64,000 nt of DNA from Acidobacteriaceae bacterium (GCA_028283655.1 JAPWKE010000003.1:62001-126000), one strand, 5' to 3'. Numbered from the stretch's first letter, positions 44,350 through 53,400 are shown. Translations and numbers: made by a program. Notes: generated by a model not told the origin, from the sequence alone.

Positions 44350-45798
44350 ATGCTCGGCTGCAAGATGCCGAAACGGATGGAACGAAAAGAGTTGACGGTG
44401 ATTGCCGTCGCAGTGGTGGCGCTTGCGCTTGGCGCCGGACTTCAGGTGGCTTCTCTGCATGCTGGAATCACGGCTGCATCGCTGCATGTTGCAGGTGTGG
44501 TGACCCGCTGGGCAGGTGTGCTGGCGCTGGTGTGGTTTGGTATTCGTCGCAAGAGCCTGACACCCTGGATCTTCGTCGCGATGGTGGCGGGAGCAGAGCT
44601 GGGGTTTGACGCACCGCACTTTGCCGTCGACCTGAAGGTCTTTTCGGATATCTTCCTGCGTCTGATCAAGACGATCGTTGCTCCGCTGATTCTGGCGACG
44701 CTGGTGGTGGGCATTGCGGGCCACGGCGACCTGAAGGGCGTAGGGCGCATGGGTGTGAAGGCACTTGTGTACTTTGAGGTGGTCACGACGCTGGCGCTGG
44801 GCGTGGGACTGCTGGCGATCAATGTGACGAAGGCCGGTGTCGGGTTGACGTTTCCGGCGACGAGCGCGGCTGTGGTGGCGACGGTGAGCAAGCCGCCTGC
44901 ACAGCATTGGAACGACGTGCTGTTGCATATGTTCCCGGAGAACCTGGCGAAGAGTATTGCCGATGGGCAGATTCTGCAGGTTGCGGTCTTTGCGATTATC
45001 TTCGCGATCGCGCTGGCGACATTGAGCGAGGCCAAGCGCGCGCCGGTGATGCGGTTGTGCGAAAGCCTGGCCGAGGTGATGTTCCGTTTTACGAACGTCG
45101 TGATGTACTTTGCGCCGGTGGGTGTGGGTGCGGCGATGGCGTACACCGTGGGCAGCATGGGGCTGGGTGTGCTGGTGAACCTGGGCAAGCTGCTGCTGAC
45201 GCTATATGGTGCGCTGGCGATCTTTGCCGTGCTGGTGCTGCTGCCGGCAGCGCTGATCTTCAAGGTGCCGATTGCGAAGTTTATTGCCGCAGTGGCTGAG
45301 CCCGCGACGATAGCGTTTGCAACGGCGACGAGCGAGGCAGCCCTTCCGCGTGCGATGGAGCAGATGGAAGCTCTGGGTGTGCCGCGGCGCATTGTGGCGT
45401 TTGTGATCCCGGCGGGGTATAGCTTCAATCTCGATGGGTCGACGCTGTACCTGGCGGTGGCGAGTATCTTTGTGGCGCAGGCAGCGGGGATTCACCTGAC
45501 GCTGGGGCAGCAGTTGGTGATGATGTTGACGCTGGTGCTGACGAGCAAGGGCGTTGCCGGTGTGCCGCGCGCGACGCTGGTGGTGTTGCTCGCAACAGCC
45601 GCGACGTTCAAGCTGCCGGAAGCACCTATCTTTGTGATCCTGGGCATTGACGCGTTGATGGACATGGCGCGCACGATGGTGAACGTGGTGGGCAACTGTC
45701 TCGCTTCGGTGGTGGTCGCGAAGTGGGAGGGGCAGTTTGGTATTGAGCCTCTGGACCCGGTGGTAGCTGAAGGCGTAGGACTGGAGCTCGAGGGGTAA
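44350..45798 (+). CDS. Dicarboxylate/amino acid:cation symporter (DAACS family)
   Basis: This protein of about 482 residues belongs to the GltP/DctA family, which couples uptake of glutamate, aspartate or C4-dicarboxylates to H+ or Na+. Hydrophobic segments cover the whole length. Family motifs are FATATSEAALPRAMEQM in hairpin loop 1, SFNLDGSTLYLAVASIFVAQ in TM7 (the NMDGT-like position reads NLDGS), TSKGVAGVPRAT in hairpin loop 2 and MVNVVGNCLASVVVAKWEG in TM8. The start is uncertain: ATGs at 44350 and 44365 are both plausible, and a frame from 44260 overlaps the divergent gene's promoter. Substrate not predictable from sequence alone. Confidence 0.87.
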   Translation: MLGCKMPKRMERKELTVIAVAVVALALGAGLQVASLHAGITAASLHVAGVVTRWAGVLALVWFGIRRKSLTPWIFVAMVAGAELGFDAPHFAVDLKVFSDIFLRLIKTIVAPLILATLVVGIAGHGDLKGVGRMGVKALVYFEVVTTLALGVGLLAINVTKAGVGLTFPATSAAVVATVSKPPAQHWNDVLLHMFPENLAKSIADGQILQVAVFAIIFAIALATLSEAKRAPVMRLCESLAEVMFRFTNVVMYFAPVGVGAAMAYTVGSMGLGVLVNLGKLLLTLYGALAIFAVLVLLPAALIFKVPIAKFIAAVAEPATIAFATATSEAALPRAMEQMEALGVPRRIVAFVIPAGYSFNLDGSTLYLAVASIFVAQAAGIHLTLGQQLVMMLTLVLTSKGVAGVPRATLVVLLATAATFKLPEAPIFVILGIDALMDMARTMVNVVGNCLASVVVAKWEGQFGIEPLDPVVAEGVGLELEG

Positions 45799-45807
45799 AG
45801 GGTAGAG

Positions 45808-45850
45808 AAACGCGAAAGCGGTGGCTGAAGAGGCCACCGCTTTCGCGTTT
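45808..45850. terminator. Terminator after the symporter gene
   Basis: An 18-bp stem (45808-45825 with 45833-45850) with a seven-base loop and a T-rich tail, between convergent genes. Confidence 0.88.
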
Positions 45851-45904
45851 TGATTTGCTGTCTGGGGTGGGCTGAATCCCTGTTCCCTGAAACTAGAGCT
45901 GTGG

Positions 45905-46846
45905 TTAGTGCGAGGGTGCGGGGATGATTTTCTGGAAGACCAGCCAGTCTTTGAGCAGTGTGGGGAAGGCTGAGGCGGTGACTCCGGTAGGGGAGAGGCC
46001 GAAGCCGTGGCCACCGTCCGCGAAGATGACGAGCGAGGCGGAGACGCCTGCGTCCTTGAGCGCACGGTAGTAAACGGGGGAGTTGTTGCCGTAGCTCTTG
46101 TCGTTTTCTGCAGCGGCGATGAAGGTGGGCGCGACGTCTTTGGTCGGCACCATGTTCGGGTCCACGGTGTGCTGGTCAGGGTCGACGGCGAGGTAGGCCG
46201 GATAGCCCAGGATGACGAAGTCAGGACGCGCGGTGATGGTGGCGAGGACGTCCTTGGCCGCAGGCGTAGACAGTACGTGGTCGTTGTCGTAGTGCATGGA
46301 GAGGTCGGCGGAGAGGTGGCCTCCTGCAGAGAAGCCCATGACGCCAATGTGGTGCGGGTCGATGTGCCACTCCGCAGCGTGCGAGCGGACGATGCGGACG
46401 GCCTGCTGCGCGTCTTCGAGCGGGGCGAGGTTGTCGTGGTAACGCTGCGGCCACGGGACGCGGTACTTGGCGACCGCGCAGAAGACACCCAGCTGATTGA
46501 ACCACTGGCAGGGGAGCACGCCCTCGTGAGTGTAGGCGAGACGCTGGTAGCCTCCACCGGGGAAAACGACGACGGCGGAGCCGGTGGGCTTGATGCCAGC
46601 AGGCACGGGATAAAGCGCGAGCGTGGGAACGGTGACGTTGGAGACGCGTGTGACATTGATGCCGGGGTAGAGAGGGCTGGTGCCGTCGACGCTGGACTCG
46701 GCTTCCTTGGTTTGTGGAGGCTCCGGCGTGCCGTGAGGCCAGAGTGGAAGCGTCTGTGCGGAAGCTGTGCAGGCGGCGAAGGCGATCACGGACGCAGAGG
46801 CGAGGTGAAGAGCGGAGCGGGACAGACGGTTCAGCATGGACGCCAT
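45905..46846 (-). CDS. Secreted alpha/beta-hydrolase, esterase-like
   Basis: This 313-residue protein has a signal peptide ending in ASAQ. An alpha/beta-hydrolase fold follows, with oxyanion strand VVVFPGGGYQRLAYTHEG, nucleophile Ser in GFSAGGHLS (about residue 200), Asp in the ENDKSYGNN region and His in GGHGFGL. It resembles acetyl-xylan esterase and other carbohydrate esterases of the BD-FAE type, which would fit the polysaccharide-degrading enzymes elsewhere in the window, but the substrate is inference. The ATG at 46846 has CGGAGT upstream; a longer frame from 47038 runs through a terminator. The gap to the upstream gene's stop codon is about 90 bp. Confidence 0.82.
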   Translation of the reverse strand: MASMLNRLSRSALHLASASVIAFAACTASAQTLPLWPHGTPEPPQTKEAESSVDGTSPLYPGINVTRVSNVTVPTLALYPVPAGIKPTGSAVVVFPGGGYQRLAYTHEGVLPCQWFNQLGVFCAVAKYRVPWPQRYHDNLAPLEDAQQAVRIVRSHAAEWHIDPHHIGVMGFSAGGHLSADLSMHYDNDHVLSTPAAKDVLATITARPDFVILGYPAYLAVDPDQHTVDPNMVPTKDVAPTFIAAAENDKSYGNNSPVYYRALKDAGVSASLVIFADGGHGFGLSPTGVTASAFPTLLKDWLVFQKIIPAPSH

Positions 46847-46888
46847 GGTACTCCGATGGTGTGGCGATTGGCTTTGGAATGCAAAGGA

Positions 46889-46918
46889 AAACGGCTGCGT
46901 CCGAGGACGCAGCCGTTT
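46889..46918 (-). terminator. Intrinsic terminator of the lamin-tail protein gene
   Basis: A 14-bp perfect stem (46889-46902 with 46905-46918) around GA. On the minus strand it is followed by TTCCTTT after the closing AAA/TTT pairs. Confidence 0.75.
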
Positions 46919-46935
46919 GGGTGATGCCGGTTCGC

Positions 46936-48741
46936 TTACTGCACCTTGAGGGTGAAGGTCGCGGTCTTGGTGTAGGAGGTGGACTTGGCAGTGACGGTCA
47001 CGGTCGACGAGCCGACTGGGGTTCCGTCGTTGCCGCAACCGGTGATGCCAGCCAGCGTGAGGCCGAAGGCCAGAACGATAGCGAGCGTTCCGATGCGCGA
47101 GCGCATGCGGCGACGGAAGGCCAGAGGCAGAGCGAGCAAGCCAAAAGCCAGTGCCGTTTCACCACCATGCTTGCCGAAGGGCGAGCTGTTGTGGTGGAGA
47201 GCAGCGTTGTCGACTGCGATGGTCACGGTAGAGGTTCCCGAGCCGGTGAGGCTGGCCGGAGAGAACGAGCAGCGCGATCCCGAGGGCAGGCCCGAGCAGG
47301 TGAGAGCAACCGTCTCGCTGAAGCCGTTGACAGCCTGAATGCCGACGGTCATGAGCTGCGTCTTCTGCTCAGCAGAAGCTGTCAGTGAGGTGTTGCTGAG
47401 GATCAGAGTGAAGTCAGCAACCGGAACCGGGACGATGGTAACCGGGGCGGGTGTAGCCGTCGTATAGGGGGTGGTGTAGGTCGTGTCGCCGTTGTAGGTT
47501 GCGGTGACAGAGTGAGATCCGAGAGCGAGCGTGGTGGTGGTGTAGGTCCAGGTGCCGTTGCCGGTCGAGGTGCCTGCGCCAAGCGTGTTGCTGCCGTCGG
47601 TGAAGGTGACTGTTCCGGTCGGGGTGCCGACGTTGCCACCGAAGACCGCAGTAAAGACCACGCTGGTTCCGAGCGTCGCCGAAGATGTCGATGCGGAGAT
47701 GGTTCCGCTGGTGATCTCAGGCGGGGTGGTAGCGTCCTGCACCGACAGCGAAGCGGTAGCTGTGGAGCTCAAGCTGTTCGAATCCGTAGCCTTGAAGGTG
47801 ATGGTGTAGCTGCCTGTCGCAACTGTTGTCGGGATGGAGTACGTGTAGCTGTAGGTGCCGGTGCCACTTGCTGTTAGAGCCTGGGTGGCCGATCCGCCGA
47901 TGCTGCTGAGGTCAACAGTTTCGGTTGTCAGGGCGCCGGTTCCAGGAGCGATCGCCACGCTAAAGGCGACGGGGTTGCCGGCAACGATGCTGGAGGGAGT
48001 CGCAGTAGCGGAGGTCAGGGTGGGGGCGACGGCTGTGCCTGCGCAGGGAGCGGTTGTTGAGGCCAAGTCGTGCGGCACAGCAGAGGTAGATGTAGAGAAA
48101 TCGGTCGAGTTGTTACCCGTGTTTGTGCAGGTAACCGTACGTACGCTTGCCGAGGTTGCCGCGATTGTGGGGGCGGCACCTGTGCCCTGGTAGCAATTTG
48201 CGGCAGAGCTGCCGACATAGTCAATAATTGCTGAATTAACGCAGGCCGTTCCATTGAGTGTGATCGTCAGTGCGGTGGTATTGTTCACGAGAAACACTTT
48301 GCCACCTGCACCAGCCATGGAAAAAGAACCAACGGCTGCTGTTACGTCAGCCGCGACCGGGAGAGCTGCCCCCGTATAGGTTGCCGTCGAGCTTCCCGTG
48401 GGACCTGCAATCAGGTAGTACTGGCCCGGAGCCAGAGTGACTCCGCTGGGGATCGCTACAACGTTTGTCGCTGTGGTCGCTGTTTGCCCAGTCGACATGT
48501 ACTGGACAGACCATCCGCCGATGCTTTGGGTGGTTCCACTCATGTTGAAGAGCTCAACATAGTCCTGGCTGTACAGATAATTGCTAGCTGTGCCAGTACC
48601 GCCTCCACCGCCAAATACTTGCGAGATCACGACAGTTGATGAGGTCGATTGAGCCGACGCAAGACTGGACGCTGCGAAAAGTACAAAAACAGCGGCACAC
48701 AAACGCCGCATGGCGCGTGGAGCAACAGTAAATAGGGACAT
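46936..48741 (-). CDS. Exported lamin-tail and Ig-repeat protein
   Basis: This protein of about 601 residues has a Sec signal peptide ending in SLASAQ. A lamin-tail-like domain follows (VVISQVFGGGGGTGTASNYLYSQDYVELFNMSGTTQSIGGWSVQYMS to about residue 190). Two or more Ig-like repeats come next (VTFTDGSNTLGAGTSTGNGTWTYTTTTLALGSHSVTATYNGD is Big_3_5-like). Near the C-terminus two hydrophobic stretches flank a basic cluster (FGLLALPLAFRRRMRSRIGTLAIVLAFGLTLAGITGCG), a pattern often seen in acidobacterial surface proteins. The extreme C-terminus is a final beta-rich segment. Function unknown; adhesion or matrix contact is inferred. Start chosen at the ATG at 48741, ahead of the signal peptide. Confidence 0.72.
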   Translation of the reverse strand: MSLFTVAPRAMRRLCAAVFVLFAASSLASAQSTSSTVVISQVFGGGGGTGTASNYLYSQDYVELFNMSGTTQSIGGWSVQYMSTGQTATTATNVVAIPSGVTLAPGQYYLIAGPTGSSTATYTGAALPVAADVTAAVGSFSMAGAGGKVFLVNNTTALTITLNGTACVNSAIIDYVGSSAANCYQGTGAAPTIAATSASVRTVTCTNTGNNSTDFSTSTSAVPHDLASTTAPCAGTAVAPTLTSATATPSSIVAGNPVAFSVAIAPGTGALTTETVDLSSIGGSATQALTASGTGTYSYTYSIPTTVATGSYTITFKATDSNSLSSTATASLSVQDATTPPEITSGTISASTSSATLGTSVVFTAVFGGNVGTPTGTVTFTDGSNTLGAGTSTGNGTWTYTTTTLALGSHSVTATYNGDTTYTTPYTTATPAPVTIVPVPVADFTLILSNTSLTASAEQKTQLMTVGIQAVNGFSETVALTCSGLPSGSRCSFSPASLTGSGTSTVTIAVDNAALHHNSSPFGKHGGETALAFGLLALPLAFRRRMRSRIGTLAIVLAFGLTLAGITGCGNDGTPVGSSTVTVTAKSTSYTKTATFTLKVQ

Positions 48742-48878
48742 GGAGGCAATCCTAACCCGTCGAGGAGGCTTTTGTGTGTAATTTTGCGTCAAAAAAATGT
48801 GAGCGCGGTGGATTGCCGCTCTGATTGGTACACTTGATCGTTAGGCGTCCGGAGTGGGTGCCCCTGGATTTGAGCAAC

Positions 48879-50753
48879 ATGAGTGAGTATTTGAGCCGGA
48901 TCAAGTCTCCGGCAGATGTAAAGAAACTCGGAATGGTTGAACTGGAACGGCTGGCGGAAGAGATTCGCGAGCGTTTAATCCAGGGTGTGGCCAAAACCGG
49001 CGGACATATCGGGCCGAACCTTGGCGTGGTGGAGCTGACCATTGCCATGCACTACGTGTTCGATACTCCTCAAGACAGCTTCGTTTTCGACGTGAGCCAC
49101 CAGAGCTATGTTCATAAGCTGCTTACCGGGCGTGAGGATCGTTTTGACACGATTCGTCAGCCGGGCGGCTTGAATGGCTTTATGCTTCGGACAGAAAGCG
49201 AGCACGACAGCTTTGGCGCAGGACATGCCGGAACAGCTCTGAGCGCAGCGCTGGGCATGGCCGTGGCGCGCGATATGAGCGGTGGCGACGAGCATGTGGT
49301 GGCGCTGGCGGGAGATGCGGCGTTTACCAACGGCATCAGCTTTGAGGCGTTGAACAATGTGGCTGCCCAGACCAAGCGGCTGATCATTGTGCTCAACGAC
49401 AACGAGTGGTCAATTGATAAGAACGTCGGCGCAATTGCGGAGTACTTCCACAAGATTGCGACGAACCCGACGTATGTGAATCTGCACGAGCGCGTGACCG
49501 ACCTGCTGCATAAGTTCGGTGGCGATGCTGCGCGTCATGTGGCACGCAAGGCAGAGGAAGCGGCCAAGGGTGTGATCGGCCGCAGCATGATCTTTGAAGA
49601 GTTTGGCTTGAACTACTATGGCCCGATCGATGGCCATAATCTGCCGCTGCTGATCGAAACCTTCCAGTTTCTGAAGACGCAGAACCGGCCGGTGATCCTA
49701 CATGCCTTGACCCAGAAGGGCCGCGGCTTCCAGCCTGCGCTGGACAAGGTCAAGAAGTTCCACGGACTGGGACCGTATGACCCGGCGACGGGCGAGACCA
49801 AGGCTGTTGGTCAGAAGACGTACTCGGAGATCTTTGCCGAGAGTCTGAACAAGCTGGCGGACATGGATCGCAATGTTGTGGCGATTACGGCTGCGATGCC
49901 GAACGGCACCGCGCTCGATGTCTTCCGTCCAAAGCATCCTGATCGCTACTTCGACGTAGGCATTGCGGAAGAGCATGCGGTGTTGTTTGCCGCAGGTATG
50001 GCGACAAAGGGCTATCGACCGTTCTGCGCGATCTACTCGACGTTCCTGCAGCGCGCGTTCGACCAGGTGGTGCATGACGTTGCCTTGCAGGAGTTGCCGG
50101 TTGTGTTCTGCATGGACCGTGGCGGTTTGAGCGGCGATGACGGTCCGACGCACCACGGACTCTTCGACATCAGCTATCTGCGCAGCGTTCCAAACCTCAT
50201 CCACATGGACCCCAAGGATGAGGATGAGATGCAGGACATGATGTTCACCGCGCTGAAGCACAATGGCGCAAGCGCGATCCGTTATCCGCGAGGAACGGGG
50301 CCGGGCGTTGCGGTGAAGGATGTTCCGGTAGCACTTGAGATCGGCAAGGCTGAGGTGATCCGCGATGGCTCGGATGTAGCGATTTTCTCGCTGGGCAATA
50401 TGCTGCCCGATGCGGAAAAGATTGCTGCCCAGTTGACGGCGGAAGGGCATTCGGTCGCGGTGATCAACGCTCGCTTTGCGAAGCCGGTCGATGCAGAGTG
50501 CGTGGTGAAGTATGCGCGCCGTTGCGGTCTTCTGGTAACGCTGGAAGATCATGTGCTGGCGGGTGGCTTTGGCTCGGCTGTGCTGGAGACGCTGAACGCT
50601 GCCGGGCTTGAGACGCCGGTGGTTCGCGTGGGCTGGCCGGATGAGTTCATCGAGCACGGTAAGCCCGAGGACCTGCGCAAGAAGTATGGTCTTACAGCGG
50701 AAGCAGCGCTCGAACGTGTGCGTCCGCTAATGCGTAAACCGGTTTCAGCTTAG
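48879..50753 (+). CDS. dxs: 1-deoxy-D-xylulose-5-phosphate synthase, slightly divergent
   Basis: This 624-residue thiamine-diphosphate enzyme joins pyruvate and glyceraldehyde 3-phosphate in the first step of the MEP isoprenoid pathway. Family segments are GGHIGPNLGVVELTIAMHYVF, FGAGHAGTALSAALGMA, FEALNNVA, ELNYYGPIDGHNLP-like FGLNYYGPIDGHN, VGIAEEHAVLFAAGMA, HHGLFDISYLR and IRYPRG. Two positions differ from the usual enzyme. The ThDP motif reads GDAAFTNG (residues 145-152) instead of GDGAxTGG, and DVGHQ is DVSHQ. The metal-binding Asp and the downstream LNDNEWSI remain. ATG at 48879; longer frames add unrelated residues. It stands alone, with a strong terminator after it. Confidence 0.9.
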   Translation: MSEYLSRIKSPADVKKLGMVELERLAEEIRERLIQGVAKTGGHIGPNLGVVELTIAMHYVFDTPQDSFVFDVSHQSYVHKLLTGREDRFDTIRQPGGLNGFMLRTESEHDSFGAGHAGTALSAALGMAVARDMSGGDEHVVALAGDAAFTNGISFEALNNVAAQTKRLIIVLNDNEWSIDKNVGAIAEYFHKIATNPTYVNLHERVTDLLHKFGGDAARHVARKAEEAAKGVIGRSMIFEEFGLNYYGPIDGHNLPLLIETFQFLKTQNRPVILHALTQKGRGFQPALDKVKKFHGLGPYDPATGETKAVGQKTYSEIFAESLNKLADMDRNVVAITAAMPNGTALDVFRPKHPDRYFDVGIAEEHAVLFAAGMATKGYRPFCAIYSTFLQRAFDQVVHDVALQELPVVFCMDRGGLSGDDGPTHHGLFDISYLRSVPNLIHMDPKDEDEMQDMMFTALKHNGASAIRYPRGTGPGVAVKDVPVALEIGKAEVIRDGSDVAIFSLGNMLPDAEKIAAQLTAEGHSVAVINARFAKPVDAECVVKYARRCGLLVTLEDHVLAGGFGSAVLETLNAAGLETPVVRVGWPDEFIEHGKPEDLRKKYGLTAEAALERVRPLMRKPVSA

Positions 50754-50767
50754 TCAATTCTTTCGTT

Positions 50768-50802
50768 CGAACAGCCCGACATCTTCGATGTCGGGCTGTT
50801 CG
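50768..50802 (+). terminator. Intrinsic terminator of dxs
   Basis: A perfect 16-bp stem (50768-50783 with 50787-50802) with a TTC loop followed by CTTTTT. Confidence 0.92.
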
Positions 50803-50813
50803 CTTTTTGGTCA

Positions 50814-51365
50814 TCAGGCGAAACGAGTTCCAGCCGACTGGGCTGCTCTGGCGAGCAGAGGTAACGTTCGTTCCTGGCGTATGCGAAAGGCGTAGGCCAG
50901 GGCGCGGCGGGCGATGAGGAGGTTCGCCAGCGCGCCGAGAGGGCCGAGCGGAAGCTCATAGGTGATGTCGTCGGTGACGCGAGTGCCAGGGCGGCCGTCC
51001 GGGCCGGGTTCCGGCTTCACAGAGTGGCAGTGGCGCCAGCTCTTGAAGGGACCACGGAGCTGTATGTCGCAGAAGCCTTCGTTCCAGCGGAAGTCTTCGA
51101 TCAGGGCTTCCCAGCCACCGCGCGCTGGTATGCGAGGGAGTGCGCGGGCGCTGATGAGGATACGGCTGCCGTTGCCAGCAACGATGCCGGGAAACCGCGG
51201 TGAGTCGAGTGGGCGCGGAGGCGGAGGGGCAAAGGACCCCTCCTCAATGCGGACCTGCTGCCAGGGTGGCATGAGACGGGGGAGATTTTCAGGATTCGCG
51301 AAGAAAGCGAAGACCAGTTCCGACGGGTAGGGAAGCCATTGCTCTGCGTGGAATCGGTGAGGCAT
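50814..51365 (-). CDS. SRPBCC-family protein (cyclase/dehydrase-like)
   Basis: This 183-residue protein opens with HRFHAEQWLPYPSELVFAFFANPENLPRLMPPWQQVRI, the usual first helix and strand of SRPBCC ligand-binding proteins of the polyketide-cyclase type. The middle part has the antiparallel strands (WEALIEDFRWNEGFCDIQLRGPFKSWRHCHSVKP) and TRVTDDITYELPLGPLG leading to a long C-terminal helix. Close relatives are sometimes annotated as cell-division inhibitors next to SulA-like genes, but this is not supported by experiment. ATG at 51365; the longer frame from 51410 adds basic residues only. Confidence 0.78.
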   Translation of the reverse strand: MPHRFHAEQWLPYPSELVFAFFANPENLPRLMPPWQQVRIEEGSFAPPPPRPLDSPRFPGIVAGNGSRILISARALPRIPARGGWEALIEDFRWNEGFCDIQLRGPFKSWRHCHSVKPEPGPDGRPGTRVTDDITYELPLGPLGALANLLIARRALAYAFRIRQERTLPLLARAAQSAGTRFA

Positions 51366-51568
51366 CACGCTTAGGATGCCGCATCGGACACGTCTGCACA
51401 TTTTTTGCACAGGAAAATCTATATGCGACTTTCGCAGTCCGATATTTGGGGTAAGGTAGTAAGTGAATTAGGACTACTTGAGTCGCAGATGGGCGGATGG
51501 TAAGCCTCTCAGCTTTGCTGCCGCTCGACTCAGGTTTGTGGTTCTCCATTCATATGCTCGATTCCTGG

Positions 51569-51605
51569 CTGCAGCGCAGTGTTTTGTCTCCGTGCTGTGC
51601 TGCAG
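51569..51605 (+). terminator. Orphan terminator-like hairpin on the plus strand
   Basis: CTGCAGCGCAG pairs with CTGTGCTGCAG (one G-T pair), followed by a T-rich tail. Both flanking genes run on the minus strand, so it would end an unannotated plus-strand transcript. Confidence 0.4.
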
Positions 51606-51706
51606 TTTCTTTTCGGCTTAGACATCAGGCTTTGGCAGCGCATACTGCCAAAGAAGCGCTCGCATCACCCTCATGGTGCGAGCGCCAAATTGTTTTCGGG
51701 CAAAAA

Positions 51707-51732
51707 ACGGCGTGGGCCGAAGCCCACGCCGT
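51707..51732 (-). terminator. Intrinsic terminator of the fasciclin gene
   Basis: A perfect 11-bp stem (51707-51717 with 51722-51732) with a CGAA centre. On the minus strand it is followed by six T residues. Confidence 0.85.
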
Positions 51733-51761
51733 GAAGTGTGCGTCTTCATTGAGAGATTTTG

Positions 51762-52316
51762 TTAGGGCATCAGGACGGTGTCGATGACGTGGATGACGCC
51801 GTTCGACTGGAAGACGTCTGCGGTGGTGATCCAGGCTGTGCCGCCCTTTTCGTCCGTGATCTTGATCTTGCCCATGTCCATGGTGAAGGTCAGCATGCCG
51901 CCCTCAACAGTCTTGGCGCTGTAGGTGCCGCCGCCCTTCTTGATCCACTTCATCAGTTCCTTCGATGAGATCTTGCCGGGGACGACGTGGTAGGTGAGGA
52001 TCTTGGTGAGCGTGGCCTTGTTCTCGGGCTTGACGAGGTTTTCCACCGTGCCTGCGGGGAGCTTGGCGAAGGCTTCGTCGGTGGGAGCGAAGACGGTGAA
52101 GGGGCCGGGGGAGTTGAGCGTGTCGACGAGCCCGGCAGCCTTGACGGCTGCGACGAGCGTCTTGTGGATCGGCGAGTTGACTGCGTTCTCAACGATGGTC
52201 TTGGTGGGGTACATGGCAGCGCCACCCACGGTGGGGTCCATCTTCTGTGCGGATGCTGCGCCGGTGGTGAGTGCGAGAGCGGCGACGGCCGCGAAAGCGA
52301 GTAGTGTCTTCTTCAT
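51762..52316 (-). CDS. Secreted fasciclin-domain protein
   Basis: This 184-residue protein has a Sec signal peptide (MKKTLLAFAAVAALALTTGAASAQ) and one FAS1 domain. The domain shows LVAAVKAAGLVDTLNSPGPFTVFAPTDEAFAKLP (H1 region), LTKILTYHVVPGKISSKEL and the H2 region GVIHVIDTVLMP at the end. FAS1 proteins act in cell adhesion in many organisms; bacterial members of this size are secreted and of uncertain role. Start at ATG 52316 with AGGAGG upstream. A terminator lies about 30 bp after the stop. Confidence 0.9.
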   Translation of the reverse strand: MKKTLLAFAAVAALALTTGAASAQKMDPTVGGAAMYPTKTIVENAVNSPIHKTLVAAVKAAGLVDTLNSPGPFTVFAPTDEAFAKLPAGTVENLVKPENKATLTKILTYHVVPGKISSKELMKWIKKGGGTYSAKTVEGGMLTFTMDMGKIKITDEKGGTAWITTADVFQSNGVIHVIDTVLMP

Positions 52317-52508
52317 CGGGAAAATCCTCCTGGTACGTGGTGCGTGAAGTGCGGGACAGTTCGCTTCTCCGGCCGGAGCGAGCAACATGATGGAAACGCT
52401 GCCACGAGGGAAGTGGATTGCCTTGGGCGAAAAATTCTTTTGATGGTGTTTGCGAGGCAGGGTCCGTTGCGTTGACAAAGAGGGCCGTTCGCTCGTCAAC
52501 TCAAAGCG

Positions 52509-53027
52509 ATGGATGCGGTCACCAAAACGATGAGCACGAAGAGCGGAGCTGCGACGAAGAAGACATCGCGCCATGATGGCGGATTGCTGCTGGTTGCGCT
52601 CTTCAAGCTGGGCAAAGCGCTCTTCTTTGTCTGCGTGGGCTTTGGGGCGCTGCATCTGGTGCATCGCGATGTCGGCAATGTGGCGATGCATATTGCCAGC
52701 ATTTTTCGACTCGACACGGAAGGCCCGGTGGTGCGGTTTCTGCTGGATCGCGCAGACCTGATCCAGGGGCACCAGCTTCGGAGAACCGCGCTCTTTGCGC
52801 TGCTGTACTCCGGCGTGTGCGTGGTGGAGGGAACTGGGCTTTACCTAGAGAAGGTGTGGGCGGAGTACTTCACCATCACCCTGACCGTGCTGGCGCTGCC
52901 GTGGGAGATTTATGAGCTGATTCACGATCCCAATATGTTTCGGGCGGGATTGCTGGTGCTGAACCTGGTGGTGCTGGGGTATCTGCTGCTGATCCTGCGG
53001 AACAGCCGACGCAAGCGCGTGGAGTAG
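52509..53027 (+). CDS. DUF2127-family membrane protein
   Basis: This 172-residue protein has about four hydrophobic segments (LLLVALFKLGKALFFVCVGFGALHL, ALFALLYSGVCVVEGTGLYL, YFTITLTVLALPWEIYEL, AGLLVLNLVVLGYLLLIL). The segments GTGLYLEKVWAEYFT and PWEIYEL are typical of DUF2127. The function of the family is unknown. The start is uncertain: ATG at 52509 or 52530. It precedes the mraZ regulatory region and runs in the same direction, but a gap of over 600 bp separates them. Confidence 0.75.
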   Translation: MDAVTKTMSTKSGAATKKTSRHDGGLLLVALFKLGKALFFVCVGFGALHLVHRDVGNVAMHIASIFRLDTEGPVVRFLLDRADLIQGHQLRRTALFALLYSGVCVVEGTGLYLEKVWAEYFTITLTVLALPWEIYELIHDPNMFRAGLLVLNLVVLGYLLLILRNSRRKRVE

Positions 53028-53400
53028 TTAGGGCTTGTGCGTTGTCGGGTCTGAAAACCCTTCTTTTTGTGACCGAGACGGCGGGCTAGGCCACCTCTAC
53101 TCCGGTGGCGTTGCGCCCCGGGGATTTCGTGTCTGCGCCACAACATTGGCGGCAGGAAGCGATTCTGGTTTTGCGGTTTGCCGATCTGCTCCACTTTCTT
53201 CCACTCAGAGCTCGAAAATGGTTTCGGGAGTGAGGTTCGCAGGTGAGGAATGCGGTTTGGTGACTTCGATTCAGGATTTCGCGAATGCGCTGAACCATGA
53301 TGAATACTGAGTTTTGTGGTGTATTTTCGCCCCAGCTTCGCCTTTAGCTGAGAGCGAACTCCGTCGCAAGTAAGACATTTGCTACGACTCAGCCATGCAA

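Larger units (their letters stand above)
51366..51761. other. Intergenic stretch with several hairpins, possible small RNA
   Basis: No gene is visible over about 395 bp. Four hairpins follow each other. 51569-51605 has an 11-bp stem, a 15-base loop and the tail TTTCTTTTC on the plus strand. 51630-51653 has a 9-bp stem and 51656-51685 a stem of at least 9 bp. The fourth, at 51707-51732, is the fasciclin terminator. Nothing upstream on the plus strand explains the first of these. Confidence 0.45.

Noticed and set aside
46847-47038. An upstream extension of the esterase gene
   Set aside because: It passes through the terminator of the preceding gene and adds low-complexity basic sequence before the signal peptide.
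52317-52772. A long N-terminal extension of the fasciclin gene
   Set aside because: It would place a clear signal peptide in the middle of the protein; AGGAGG precedes the ATG at 52316.
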